A stretch of 18,791 bases of DNA from Gaiellasilicea sp038324115. Its GTDB lineage: Bacteria > Actinomycetota > Thermoleophilia > Gaiellales > Gaiellaceae. The translations under genes were made by a program, and so were the position numbers. A model generated the notes under the pieces. It was not told the DNA's origin. It saw nothing but the letters and a program-made list of their open reading frames with translations, and made no database searches. Of this stretch, positions 7,095-13,802 are shown piece by piece; position 1 is the stretch's first letter; each line of letters opens with the position of its first letter. The stretch spans positions 1 to 18,791 of the forward strand of contig JBBQHQ010000035.1 of the NCBI GenBank assembly GCA_038324115.1, written 5' to 3'.

Positions 7095-8245
7095 GGGGCC
7101 GCCTGGAGACGCGGCTTGCGGCCGCACTCCTCCCCGCGCTCGCCGCCGCAGCGCTCGCGCTCGCGCTCGGCGCCTGGTGGCCGCTCGCGCTCGTCGGCGC
7201 GATGGTCGCGACCGGGCTCGCGCTCGACCTCATCCTCCACCCGCTCCTCCCCTACCAGCCCGGCTGGCTCGCACTCCCGCTCGGGCTCGTCGAGCTCGGT
7301 CTCGTCATGCTCGTCGTCCTCCGCCTCGATGTGGGAGCGCCGCTCGCGCCCGCCCTGACCTTCTTCGGGCTCTCCTGGCTGCTCGCCCAGACGCTCGTTC
7401 ACGCCGGGCTCCCGCTCCTGCGCCTCTCCTACGGGGACGACGGCGGCGAGCTCGGCCGCGCGGGTCTCGGGCTCCTCCTCCTGGCGCCGCTCGCCGCGGC
7501 GGCCACGCTCGGGGTCGCGTGGGCGGGGCAACCACCGACGGTTCACCTCGCGGCGGGATCGCACGAGGGGCCGCTCGTGCTCGACCGGGCGCAGACTCTG
7601 GTGGGCGAGCCGGGCGCCGTCGTCCGCGGCGGGATCGTGATCCGGGCCGACGGCGTCACCGTCCGCGACGTCGCCGTCTTCGGGGGAGCGACTGGGATCG
7701 AGATCCGGGACAGCAAGGACGTCGTCCTCGACGGCGTCCGCGTCGCGGGGACGACGCTGGACGGGATCAGCGCCCGCCGCAGCTCTGTCACGATCCGCGA
7801 CTGCCGGGTCGAGATGCCCCGAACGGCTGGGACGCAGGCGATCGACATCTCCTTCGCGGGCCACGTCCCGTCGAGCACCGTCGAGGGCTGCGAGATCGTC
7901 GGCGGCAGCGAGGGAATCGTCACTCACCTGGCGACGGCGACGATCCGGGGCAATCGCGTCACCGGGACAGGGATGCGCGGGATTGCCGTGACCGAGATGT
8001 CGATGGGCTCGGTCGTCCGGAATGTGATCGAGGACGCGGCCGGGGTCGGGATCTTCTGCGGCGACTACTCGCACTGCGCGATCGGCGAGAACAGCGTCAG
8101 CGGGACTCACGCGGACGGGTCGGGGAGCAGGTCGCGGGCGGGCTTCGGCGTCGTCGCCCACTTCCACGCGGTCGCCGCGCTCCGCGACAACCAGCTCGAC
8201 CGCGGCGCCGCCGCGTTCATCGGTGGGGAGCTCGAGCGTGGCTGA
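7079..8245 (+). CDS. Membrane-anchored right-handed parallel beta-helix protein
   Basis: A 388-residue two-part protein. About five hydrophobic helices occupy residues 10-145. They are followed by about 240 residues of short repeated strands (GIVIRADGVTVRDVAVFGG, then GIEIRDSKDVVLDGVRV, then ATIRGNRVTGTGMRGIAV) with regular G, N and V/I positions, as in NosD/CASH-type right-handed beta-helices. Such folds often bind or cleave polysaccharides; no catalytic signature could be assigned. If the helices anchor it, the beta-helix should lie outside the cell. The start is GTG at 7079, with AGGG at 7068-7071 and 7-nt spacing, inside the end of the flavoprotein gene. It overlaps the GH15-like gene by 8 bp. 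A structural or carbohydrate-binding role beside the sugar importer is plausible but unproven. Confidence 0.78.
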   Translation: MSFTLRGRLETRLAAALLPALAAAALALALGAWWPLALVGAMVATGLALDLILHPLLPYQPGWLALPLGLVELGLVMLVVLRLDVGAPLAPALTFFGLSWLLAQTLVHAGLPLLRLSYGDDGGELGRAGLGLLLLAPLAAAATLGVAWAGQPPTVHLAAGSHEGPLVLDRAQTLVGEPGAVVRGGIVIRADGVTVRDVAVFGGATGIEIRDSKDVVLDGVRVAGTTLDGISARRSSVTIRDCRVEMPRTAGTQAIDISFAGHVPSSTVEGCEIVGGSEGIVTHLATATIRGNRVTGTGMRGIAVTEMSMGSVVRNVIEDAAGVGIFCGDYSHCAIGENSVSGTHADGSGSRSRAGFGVVAHFHAVAALRDNQLDRGAAAFIGGELERG

Positions 8246-9104
8246 CCTGCGCACCCCCGATCTCAGAAGGGGCAGCGTCGAGGTGATCCTCGCCGGGCAG
8301 TCGCCCGAGGGCGGCTACGTCGCGTCGCCGGCCTTCCCGCCGTACAGCTTCTCCTGGCTGCGCGACGGCGCCTTCATCGCCGACGCGATGAGCCGGGCGG
8401 GCGAGACGGCGAGCGCCGAGGCCTTCCACGACTGGGTGGCGCGGATCGTCGAGCGCGGGCTCGGGTTCGAGACCCGCTACACGCTCGCCGGCGAGCGGGA
8501 CGAGGGCGAGTGGCCCCTCCGCCAGCACGACGGCTGGGGCCTCTGGCTCTGGGCGCTCCGCGAGCACTGCCGCCGCCACGCCCGCCCCGACCGGTGGCGC
8601 GGGGCCGCGGCCGCCACCGCGGCGCACCTGGAGCGGGTCCGCCTGGAGCCCTGCCACGACTGGTGGGAGGAGCGGGAGGGAATCCACGCCGCCACGCTCG
8701 CCTGCATCGCAGCGGGGCTCGAGGACGACCTCGACCTGACGCAGGCGGAGGAGCGGCTCGACGCCAGCCTGCTCGTCCTCCCCTTCCTCGGCTTCGGCGC
8801 CGTCGACGTCTCACCGCTCGTCAGCCCTGGCGGAGGCGTCCATCGCCATCTCGACGATGTCTACTACGGCGGCGGCGAATGGCTGCTCCTGACCGCGTTC
8901 CTCGGCCTCGCCGAGCCGGACCGGGCCGAGGACTGCCGCGCCTGGATCGAGGCGCACGAGCTCCCCGAGGGCCTGCCCGAGCAGTCGCAGGACCACCTCC
9001 TCCACCCGGACGGGTATCCCGAGTGGGTCGCGCGGTGGGGGCCGCCACCCTCGCCGCTCCTCTGGTCGCACGCGATGTACCTGATGCTGACCGGCTCCCG
9101 ATGA
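8238..9104 (+). CDS. Compact GH15-like glucoamylase-type protein
   Basis: A 288-residue protein with hallmarks of the (alpha/alpha)6 catalytic barrel of glycoside hydrolase family 15 (glucoamylase, glucodextranase, trehalase types), which releases glucose from alpha-glucosides. Visible motifs are SWLRDGAF (39-46), DGWGLWLWAL (98-107), WWEEREGIH (142-150; the WEE segment carries the general acid in the family), GGEWLLLTAFLGL (212-224) and GLPEQ (245-249; the general-base position). It is much shorter than bacterial GH15 enzymes, which run to roughly 600 residues, and lacks their N-terminal beta-sandwich. No signal peptide is seen, so it should act in the cytoplasm on imported sugar. I chose GTG at 8238 because GGGGAG sits at 8225-8230 with 7-nt spacing; a GTG at 8223 is the alternative. 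The gene overlaps both neighbours. Confidence 0.82.
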   Translation: MADLRTPDLRRGSVEVILAGQSPEGGYVASPAFPPYSFSWLRDGAFIADAMSRAGETASAEAFHDWVARIVERGLGFETRYTLAGERDEGEWPLRQHDGWGLWLWALREHCRRHARPDRWRGAAAATAAHLERVRLEPCHDWWEEREGIHAATLACIAAGLEDDLDLTQAEERLDASLLVLPFLGFGAVDVSPLVSPGGGVHRHLDDVYYGGGEWLLLTAFLGLAEPDRAEDCRAWIEAHELPEGLPEQSQDHLLHPDGYPEWVARWGPPPSPLLWSHAMYLMLTGSR

Positions 9105-10336
9105 GTCCCCGCCTCCAGCTCCTCGCGCGCACCGGCAACCCCGACTTCCTCGACCTCCCCTGGGAGCGGCCGCTCGAGGAGTGGGAGACGGAACGGCTCG
9201 TCGACGTCGTCCGGGGGATCCACCGCCACGTCGTGCGCTTCGTCGACTACGACGGGACGATCTACGCGCTCAAGGAGCTGCCCGCGGAGCTCGCCCGACG
9301 CGAGTACGGCTTCCTGCGCCGGCTCGGCGCCGAAGGGATGCCGGTCGTGGACGTGGTCGGCGTCGCCTCCGACCGCGGCGAGGGCCTCGACGCCGTCCTG
9401 ATCACCCGCCACCTCGACTACTCGCTCCCCTTCCGCACCCTCTTCTCCGGCAGGGAGATCCCGGAGCTTCGGACCCAGCTCCTCGACGCCGGCGCCGAGC
9501 TGCTCGTCCGGATCCACCTCGCGGGCTTCTTCTGGGGCGACGCCTCGCTCTCGAACATCCTCTTCCGCCGCGACGCCGGCTCCCTCGCGGCCTACCTCGT
9601 GGACACCGAGACCGGCGAGCTGCACCAGACGCTCTCGGACGGCCAGCGCGCCTACGACCTCCAGATCGCGGAGGAGAACGTGCTCGGCGAGCTGCTCGAC
9701 ATCGCCCAGGAGCTGGAGCGGCCCGACCTCCGCGCCGAGGAGACAGCGGCCGAGCTCGTCGGCCGCTACGAGTCGCTCTGGTCGGAGCTGACGAGCGAGG
9801 AGACATTCGGCGAGGGCGAGCGCTTCAAGATCGACGAGCGCCTGCGGCGCCTGAACGAGCTCGGCTTCGACGTCGAAGAGCTCGAGCTCGTCGCGGAGGA
9901 CGACGTCTACCGGCTCCGGCTGAACCCGCGCGTCGTGGAGCCCGGCCACCACCGCCGGCGGCTGCTCCGGCTGACCGGGCTGCACGCCCAGGAGAACCAG
10001 GCGCGCCGGCTGCTGAACGACCTCGCCCGCTTCCGGGTCGCAGCCGAGGACGAGACAGGCAAGCCGGCGCCGGAGGCGGCGATCGCCTACCGCTGGCTCG
10101 CGGAGGTGTTCGAGCCGGCAATCGCGACGATCCCGCCCGAGCTGTACCGCAAGCGCGAGGCGGCCGAGGTCTTCCACGAGATCCTCGAGCACCGCTGGTA
10201 CCTCTCCCAGGAAGTGGGCAAGGACGTCGGGGTGATGGCCGCCGCGAAGTCGTACGTGGAGAACGTCCTGCCGCAGGCCCGGGACGAGAAGCTCGTCCTC
10301 GCCCCGGAGACCGCAGCGGACGACGAAGAGCTCTAG
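9101..10336 (+). CDS. DUF4032 protein with kinase-like active site
   Basis: A 411-residue protein of the actinobacterial DUF4032 type. Its first half has a protein-kinase-like/aminoglycoside-phosphotransferase-like layout. It shows a beta-3 lysine (YALKELP, K58), a likely alpha-C glutamate (RREYGFL, E68), a catalytic loop HLAGFFWGDASLSN (H139, D147, N152) and a DFG-equivalent VDTETGE (D168). All residues needed for phosphotransfer appear to be present. The second half (about 230-411) is helical and charged and resembles nothing I can name. The ATG overlaps the GH15-like stop (ATGA), so its product is probably made together with that enzyme. A sugar-kinase role, by analogy with kinase-fold maltokinases, is inference. 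Its stop shares the palindrome CTAG with the convergent cyclophilin stop, leaving no room for a separate terminator. Confidence 0.85.
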   Translation: MSPRLQLLARTGNPDFLDLPWERPLEEWETERLVDVVRGIHRHVVRFVDYDGTIYALKELPAELARREYGFLRRLGAEGMPVVDVVGVASDRGEGLDAVLITRHLDYSLPFRTLFSGREIPELRTQLLDAGAELLVRIHLAGFFWGDASLSNILFRRDAGSLAAYLVDTETGELHQTLSDGQRAYDLQIAEENVLGELLDIAQELERPDLRAEETAAELVGRYESLWSELTSEETFGEGERFKIDERLRRLNELGFDVEELELVAEDDVYRLRLNPRVVEPGHHRRRLLRLTGLHAQENQARRLLNDLARFRVAAEDETGKPAPEAAIAYRWLAEVFEPAIATIPPELYRKREAAEVFHEILEHRWYLSQEVGKDVGVMAAAKSYVENVLPQARDEKLVLAPETAADDEEL

Positions 10337-10794
10337 CCCTCGGAGATCTCGACCTTGTCGAGCGTGATGTCGGTCGTCGGCATGTCGCGGCCGTCCCGGT
10401 CTGCCATCGAGATCCGGTCGACCACGTCCTGGCCGTCGCGGACCTCGCCGAAGACGGTGTGCTTGCCGTCGAGCCACGAAGCCGCCTCGGCGGTGACGAT
10501 GAAGAACTGACTCCCGTTGGTGTTCGGGCCCGCGTTCGCCATCGCGAGCGCGCCCTTGACGATCTTGTGCTCGTTGAACTCGTCCTCGAACTGGTAGCCG
10601 GGGCCGCCGGTGCCGGACCCCTGCGGGCAACCGCCCTGGATCATGAAGTCCGGGATCACGCGGTGGAACTTGAGCCCGTCGTAGAAGCCGTCCTTGGCGA
10701 GCTTGATGAAGTTCTCGACCGTCTTCGGCGCTTCCCCGGGGAAGAGCTCGATCTCGACGGTTCCTTCGCTGGTGTGGAACGTGGCTGTAGTCAT
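10333..10794 (-). CDS. Peptidyl-prolyl cis-trans isomerase, cyclophilin type
   Basis: A 153-residue cytoplasmic cyclophilin that speeds proline isomerisation during protein folding. The active-site block FHRVIPDFMIQGG contains the catalytic arginine and the Phe/Met/Gln pocket. It is followed by GALAMANAGPNTNGSQFFI and the W/H-containing SWLDGKHTVFGEV, all standard. No signal peptide is present, and the length matches single-domain bacterial enzymes. The ATG at 10794-10792 has no Shine-Dalgarno, but TACCTT lies 7 nt upstream, which suggests a leaderless transcript. It is divergent from the hydroxybutyrate dehydrogenase gene and ends inside the stop codon of DUF4032. Nothing links it functionally to its neighbours; it looks like a housekeeping gene between two metabolic operons. 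Confidence 0.96.
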   Translation of the reverse strand: MTTATFHTSEGTVEIELFPGEAPKTVENFIKLAKDGFYDGLKFHRVIPDFMIQGGCPQGSGTGGPGYQFEDEFNEHKIVKGALAMANAGPNTNGSQFFIVTAEAASWLDGKHTVFGEVRDGQDVVDRISMADRDGRDMPTTDITLDKVEISEG

Positions 10795-10966
10795 GGGTCG
10801 GAAGGTAACGAAGGCCGCCCGGCCTCCGCCGCTTAACCCGGTGGCACGAGAACGGAAGGCCGGATCAGGTTTTCGCCCGCAGCCCAGGTCCTCGGGCGGG
10901 TCTCGGGCCGGCTCGCCACCGGACGACGCGTGCCCGCTGCCGCGGCTGCGGTAGCGTCCGTTCGAC
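10795..10966. promoter_or_regulatory. Divergent promoter region, cyclophilin / hydroxybutyrate dehydrogenase
   Basis: This 172-bp gap separates divergent genes. On the minus strand TACCTT (10807-10802) stands 7 nt before the cyclophilin ATG. On the plus strand TAGCGT (10952-10957) stands 9 nt before the SDR ATG. Neither start has a Shine-Dalgarno, and I found no good -35 box. A small inverted repeat (AGGCC-GCCC-GGCCT) lies at 10812-10825. No full GGATCC operator like those ahead of isocitrate lyase is present; CCGGATCA near 10858-10865 is only a partial match. Confidence 0.4.
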
Positions 10967-11701
10967 ATGCGTGCGAGCCTCGTCTCCGGTGCAGCGAGCG
11001 GCATCGGCCGCGCAATCGCGGAACGGCTCGTGCAGGAAGGCCGATCTGTCCTCGCGGTCGACCTGAATCCCGACCCGAACGGGCCGGGCGAGCCCTTCGC
11101 CGCCGACCTGACCACGCGAGAGGGGAACCGCGCCGCCGTGGACGCCGCCCTGGAGCGCTTCGGCCGGCTCGACGAGGTCGTCGCGAATGCGGGCTTCCAG
11201 CACGTCGCCTCCGTCGAGGAGTTCCCCGAGGACCGCTGGGACGCGCTCGTCGCGCTGCTCCTGACGAGCCCGTTCCTGCTCGCCAAGTACGCCTGGCCCT
11301 CGCTCCGCGCCGCCGGGGACGGCCGTTTCCTCGCGGTCGCCTCCGTCCACGGGCTCGTGGCGTCCCCGTTCAAGGCCGGCTACGTCGCCGCGAAGCACGG
11401 CGTGCTCGGGCTCGTGAAGACGCTTGCGCTCGAGGGCGCCGAGCACGGGATCTCCGCCTCGGCGCTCTGCCCCGGCTTCGTCCGGACGCCGATCGTCGAT
11501 GCCCAGCTCGAGGCCCAGGCGCGCGCCACCGGCGTGCCGGTCGAGCGCGTGCTCGAGGACGTGCTGCTCGCGCCGCAGGCGCTGAAGCGGCTGCTCGAGC
11601 CGGCCGAGGTGGCCGAGGTCGCGGCCTTCCTGCTCGGCCCCGGCGGCCGCTCGTTCACGGGCGCGCCGGTCGTGATGGACTCAGGCTGGACCGCCCGGTG
11701 A
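10967..11701 (+). CDS. 3-hydroxybutyrate dehydrogenase-like SDR
   Basis: A 244-residue classical SDR with cofactor motif GAASGIG (8-14), an NNAG equivalent VANAG (72-76), and catalytic Ser126, Tyr139 and Lys143 (YVAAK). The stretch VHGLVASPFKAGYVAAKHG, followed by ALCPGFVRTPIVDAQ, closely follows D-3-hydroxybutyrate dehydrogenases, which interconvert 3-hydroxybutyrate and acetoacetate with NAD+. The segment of about 15 residues usually between beta-1 and beta-2 is short but intact. The ATG lacks a Shine-Dalgarno and follows TAGCGT by 9 nt. Its stop overlaps the regulator start (GTGA). Association with isocitrate lyase fits conversion of hydroxybutyrate to acetyl-CoA and its use by the glyoxylate shunt. 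Another secondary-alcohol substrate is possible. Confidence 0.82.
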   Translation: MRASLVSGAASGIGRAIAERLVQEGRSVLAVDLNPDPNGPGEPFAADLTTREGNRAAVDAALERFGRLDEVVANAGFQHVASVEEFPEDRWDALVALLLTSPFLLAKYAWPSLRAAGDGRFLAVASVHGLVASPFKAGYVAAKHGVLGLVKTLALEGAEHGISASALCPGFVRTPIVDAQLEAQARATGVPVERVLEDVLLAPQALKRLLEPAEVAEVAAFLLGPGGRSFTGAPVVMDSGWTAR

Positions 11702-12393
11702 GCGACGCGACCACCAAGGCCGACGACGTCGCCCTCGAGCTCGAGCGCGCGATCGTCTCCGGCCGGATCCCGCCGGGAACAGTGCTGCGCCAGGATGCGC
11801 TCTCGGAGGAGTACGGGGTCAGCCGCACCCCGATCCGCGAGGCCCTGCGGCGGCTGGCGGCGCTCGGCCTCGTCTCCTTCGAGCCGAACCGGGGCGTCCG
11901 GGTGCGCACCCTCTCCCGCGACGAGCTGCGCGAGGCGTTCCTCGTCCGCGCCGAGCTCGAGAGCCTCGCCACCGAGGTCGCCGCCGGGAGGATGACCCGG
12001 GCCGAGCTGGACGAGCTGGAGGCGATCGAGGCCCGCTTCGCCCGGCTGACCGAGGAGCTGCGCCTGAGCTCCGACCGCCAGGCGCGCGTGGTCACCGACT
12101 GGGTGCGCACGAACCACGCGTTCCACGACGTGATCTACCGCGTCGCCGCCCTGCCCTACGTCGAGCGGATGGCGAAGAGCGCCCGCTTCTCGGGCTCTGC
12201 CGTCTGGGCGCCCGCCGACCCGGCCGCGCTCGAGGATCTCTACGCCGCGAACGAGCGGCAGCACCGGGCCCTGATCGACGCGCTCGAGGCCGGCAGCGCC
12301 ACCGGGGCGCGTGCCCTCGCCCGCGAGCACGTCCTCTCCTCCGGCGCGCTGCTCGAGCGAATCCTCGCTCAGACCGTTTCGGATCCGAGCTAA
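11698..12393 (+). CDS. GntR-family transcriptional regulator, FCD subfamily
   Basis: A 231-residue DNA-binding regulator. The N-terminal winged helix (about 10-75) contains LERAIVSGRIPPGTVL, then LSEEYGVSRTPIREALRRL and a wing ending GVRVRTL, the classic GntR pattern. The C-terminal FCD ligand-binding domain (about 80-225) has the metal/ligand-type residues DWVRTNHAFHDVIY and ERQHRALIDAL, then LAREHV. FCD regulators usually sense small organic acids and often repress neighbouring catabolic genes. The start is GTG at 11698, overlapping the dehydrogenase stop. The last codons of this gene contain the first of four GGATCC-centred repeats that continue into the isocitrate lyase promoter, so self- and neighbour-regulation is likely. 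The effector is not readable from the sequence. Confidence 0.93.
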   Translation: MSDATTKADDVALELERAIVSGRIPPGTVLRQDALSEEYGVSRTPIREALRRLAALGLVSFEPNRGVRVRTLSRDELREAFLVRAELESLATEVAAGRMTRAELDELEAIEARFARLTEELRLSSDRQARVVTDWVRTNHAFHDVIYRVAALPYVERMAKSARFSGSAVWAPADPAALEDLYAANERQHRALIDALEAGSATGARALAREHVLSSGALLERILAQTVSDPS

Positions 12394-12482
12394 CCCTTCC
12401 GGATCCAAAATGTGGCAAAACGCGCGGCTTGACGCCGTCCGCAGGCGTATCTAGGATCCGAGAATACGTTTTCGGATCCGAG
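12377..12482. promoter_or_regulatory. Array of four GGATCC-centred operator candidates
   Basis: GGATCC cores lie at 12381-12386, 12401-12406, 12454-12459 and 12474-12479, in two pairs each with exactly 20-bp spacing. The first and last share TTTCGGATCCGAG exactly (12377-12389 and 12470-12482), containing the 10-bp palindrome TCGGATCCGA. The third core overlaps the -10 box of the isocitrate lyase promoter, and the fourth lies just downstream of the expected start. The first two lie upstream, one inside the regulator's coding end. From memory, the FCD regulator VanR of Caulobacter binds ATTGGATCCAAT, so a GGATCC core is plausible for the adjacent GntR protein. Confidence 0.7.
12429..12464 (+). 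promoter_or_regulatory. Isocitrate lyase promoter
   Basis: TTGACG (12429-12434) and TAGGAT (12452-12457) are separated by exactly 17 bp, a near-consensus housekeeping sigma promoter. Transcription would start near 12464, giving a leader of about 26 nt that includes the AGGAG Shine-Dalgarno at 12481-12485, 5 nt before the GTG. It is the most canonical promoter in the window. Operator-like sequences overlap its -10 and early transcribed region. Confidence 0.75.
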
Positions 12483-12490
12483 GAGACTCT

Positions 12491-13801
12491 GTGAGCAGCA
12501 CGAACGGCACCACCCCGCACGCGCCCGACTCGGCCGCCCTGGCCCTCGAGTGGAGCGCCGACCCGCGCTGGAACGGGATCGAGCGCAGCTACGGGGCCGA
12601 CGAGGTGATCCGGCTGCGCGGCTCGATCGCGATCGAGCACACGCTGGCGCGCCGCGGCGCCGAGACGCTCTGGCGCCTGCTCGCCGAGGAGGACTACGTG
12701 CCCGCCCTCGGCGCCCTCACCGGCGGCCAGGCGGTGCAGATGGTCAAGGGCGGACTGAAGGCGATCTACCTGTCCGGCTGGCAGGTCGCCGCCGACGGGA
12801 ACATCTCCGCGCAGGTCTATCCCGACCAGAGCCTCTACCCCGCCAACAGCGTCCCCGCGATGGTCAAGCGCCTGAACAACGCGCTCCAGCGCACCGACCA
12901 GATCGAGTGGTCGGAAGGCCGGAGCGAGATCGACTGGTTCGTCCCGATCGTGGCCGACGCGGAGGCCGGCTTCGGCGGCCCCCTGAACGCGTTCGAGCTG
13001 ATGAAGGGGATGATCGAGGCCGGGGCTGCGGGCGTCCACTTCGAGGACCAGCTCGCGGCCGAGAAGACGTGCGGCCATCTCGGCGGCAAGGTGCTCGTCC
13101 CCACGAGCCAGTTCGTCCGGACACTCCTCGCCGCGCGGCTCGCCGCCGACGTCATGGGCGTCCCCACCGTGCTCGTCGCGCGCACGGACGCCGACGCCGC
13201 GACGCTCCTCACGAGCGACGTGGACGAGCGCGACCGCCCGTTCGTCACGGGCGACCGCACGCCCGAGGGCTTCTTCCGGGTTACGGGCGGCGTCGAGTCG
13301 GCGATCGCGCGCGGCCTCTCCTACGCGCCCTACGCAGACGTGATCTGGATGGAGACGTCCACCCCGGATCTCGGGATCGCCCGGGAGTTCGCCGACGCGA
13401 TCCACGCCGAGTTCCCCGGCAAGCTGCTCGCGTACAACTGCTCGCCTTCCTTCAACTGGAAGCGGCACCTCGACGACGAGACGATCGCCAGCTTCCAGCA
13501 GCAGCTCGGCGCGATGGGCTACGCCTTCCAGTTCATCACGCTCGCCGGCTTCCACGCCCTGAACGAGTCGATGTTCGAGCTGGCGCGCGGCTACGCCGAG
13601 TCCGGGATGAGCGCCTACGTCGAGCTACAGCAGCGCGAGTTCGGCCTCGAGGAGCACGGCTACACCGCCACGCGCCACCAGCGCGAGGTCGGGGCCGGCT
13701 ACTTCGACGAGGTCGCGACCGCCGTCTCCGGCGGCGAGAGCTCGACGCTCGCGCTGAAGGGATCGACCGAGGAAGCCCAATTCGACGAGAAAGGAGCCTG
13801 A
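12491..13801 (+). CDS. aceA: Isocitrate lyase
   Basis: A 436-residue isocitrate lyase, the usual length, splitting isocitrate into succinate and glyoxylate in the glyoxylate shunt. Conserved blocks are SGWQVAADGN, SLYPANSVPAMVKRLNNA, VADAEAGFGG (Mg-binding region), the catalytic-cysteine segment at residues 192-196, GGKVLVPTSQFVRTL, ARTDADAA and YNCSPSFNWK. An ending HQREVGAGYFDEVATAV matches the family. The signature normally written KKCGH (or KRCGH) reads KTCGH here, with ACG at 13067-13069. In the E. coli enzyme the substituted lysine (K194) has been described as functional, so altered kinetics are possible. The GTG start has AGGAG 5 nt upstream and a strong, operator-flanked promoter. A small gene follows 1 bp after its stop. 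No malate synthase is in the window. Confidence 0.96.
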   Translation: MSSTNGTTPHAPDSAALALEWSADPRWNGIERSYGADEVIRLRGSIAIEHTLARRGAETLWRLLAEEDYVPALGALTGGQAVQMVKGGLKAIYLSGWQVAADGNISAQVYPDQSLYPANSVPAMVKRLNNALQRTDQIEWSEGRSEIDWFVPIVADAEAGFGGPLNAFELMKGMIEAGAAGVHFEDQLAAEKTCGHLGGKVLVPTSQFVRTLLAARLAADVMGVPTVLVARTDADAATLLTSDVDERDRPFVTGDRTPEGFFRVTGGVESAIARGLSYAPYADVIWMETSTPDLGIAREFADAIHAEFPGKLLAYNCSPSFNWKRHLDDETIASFQQQLGAMGYAFQFITLAGFHALNESMFELARGYAESGMSAYVELQQREFGLEEHGYTATRHQREVGAGYFDEVATAVSGGESSTLALKGSTEEAQFDEKGA

Positions 13802-13802
13802 G

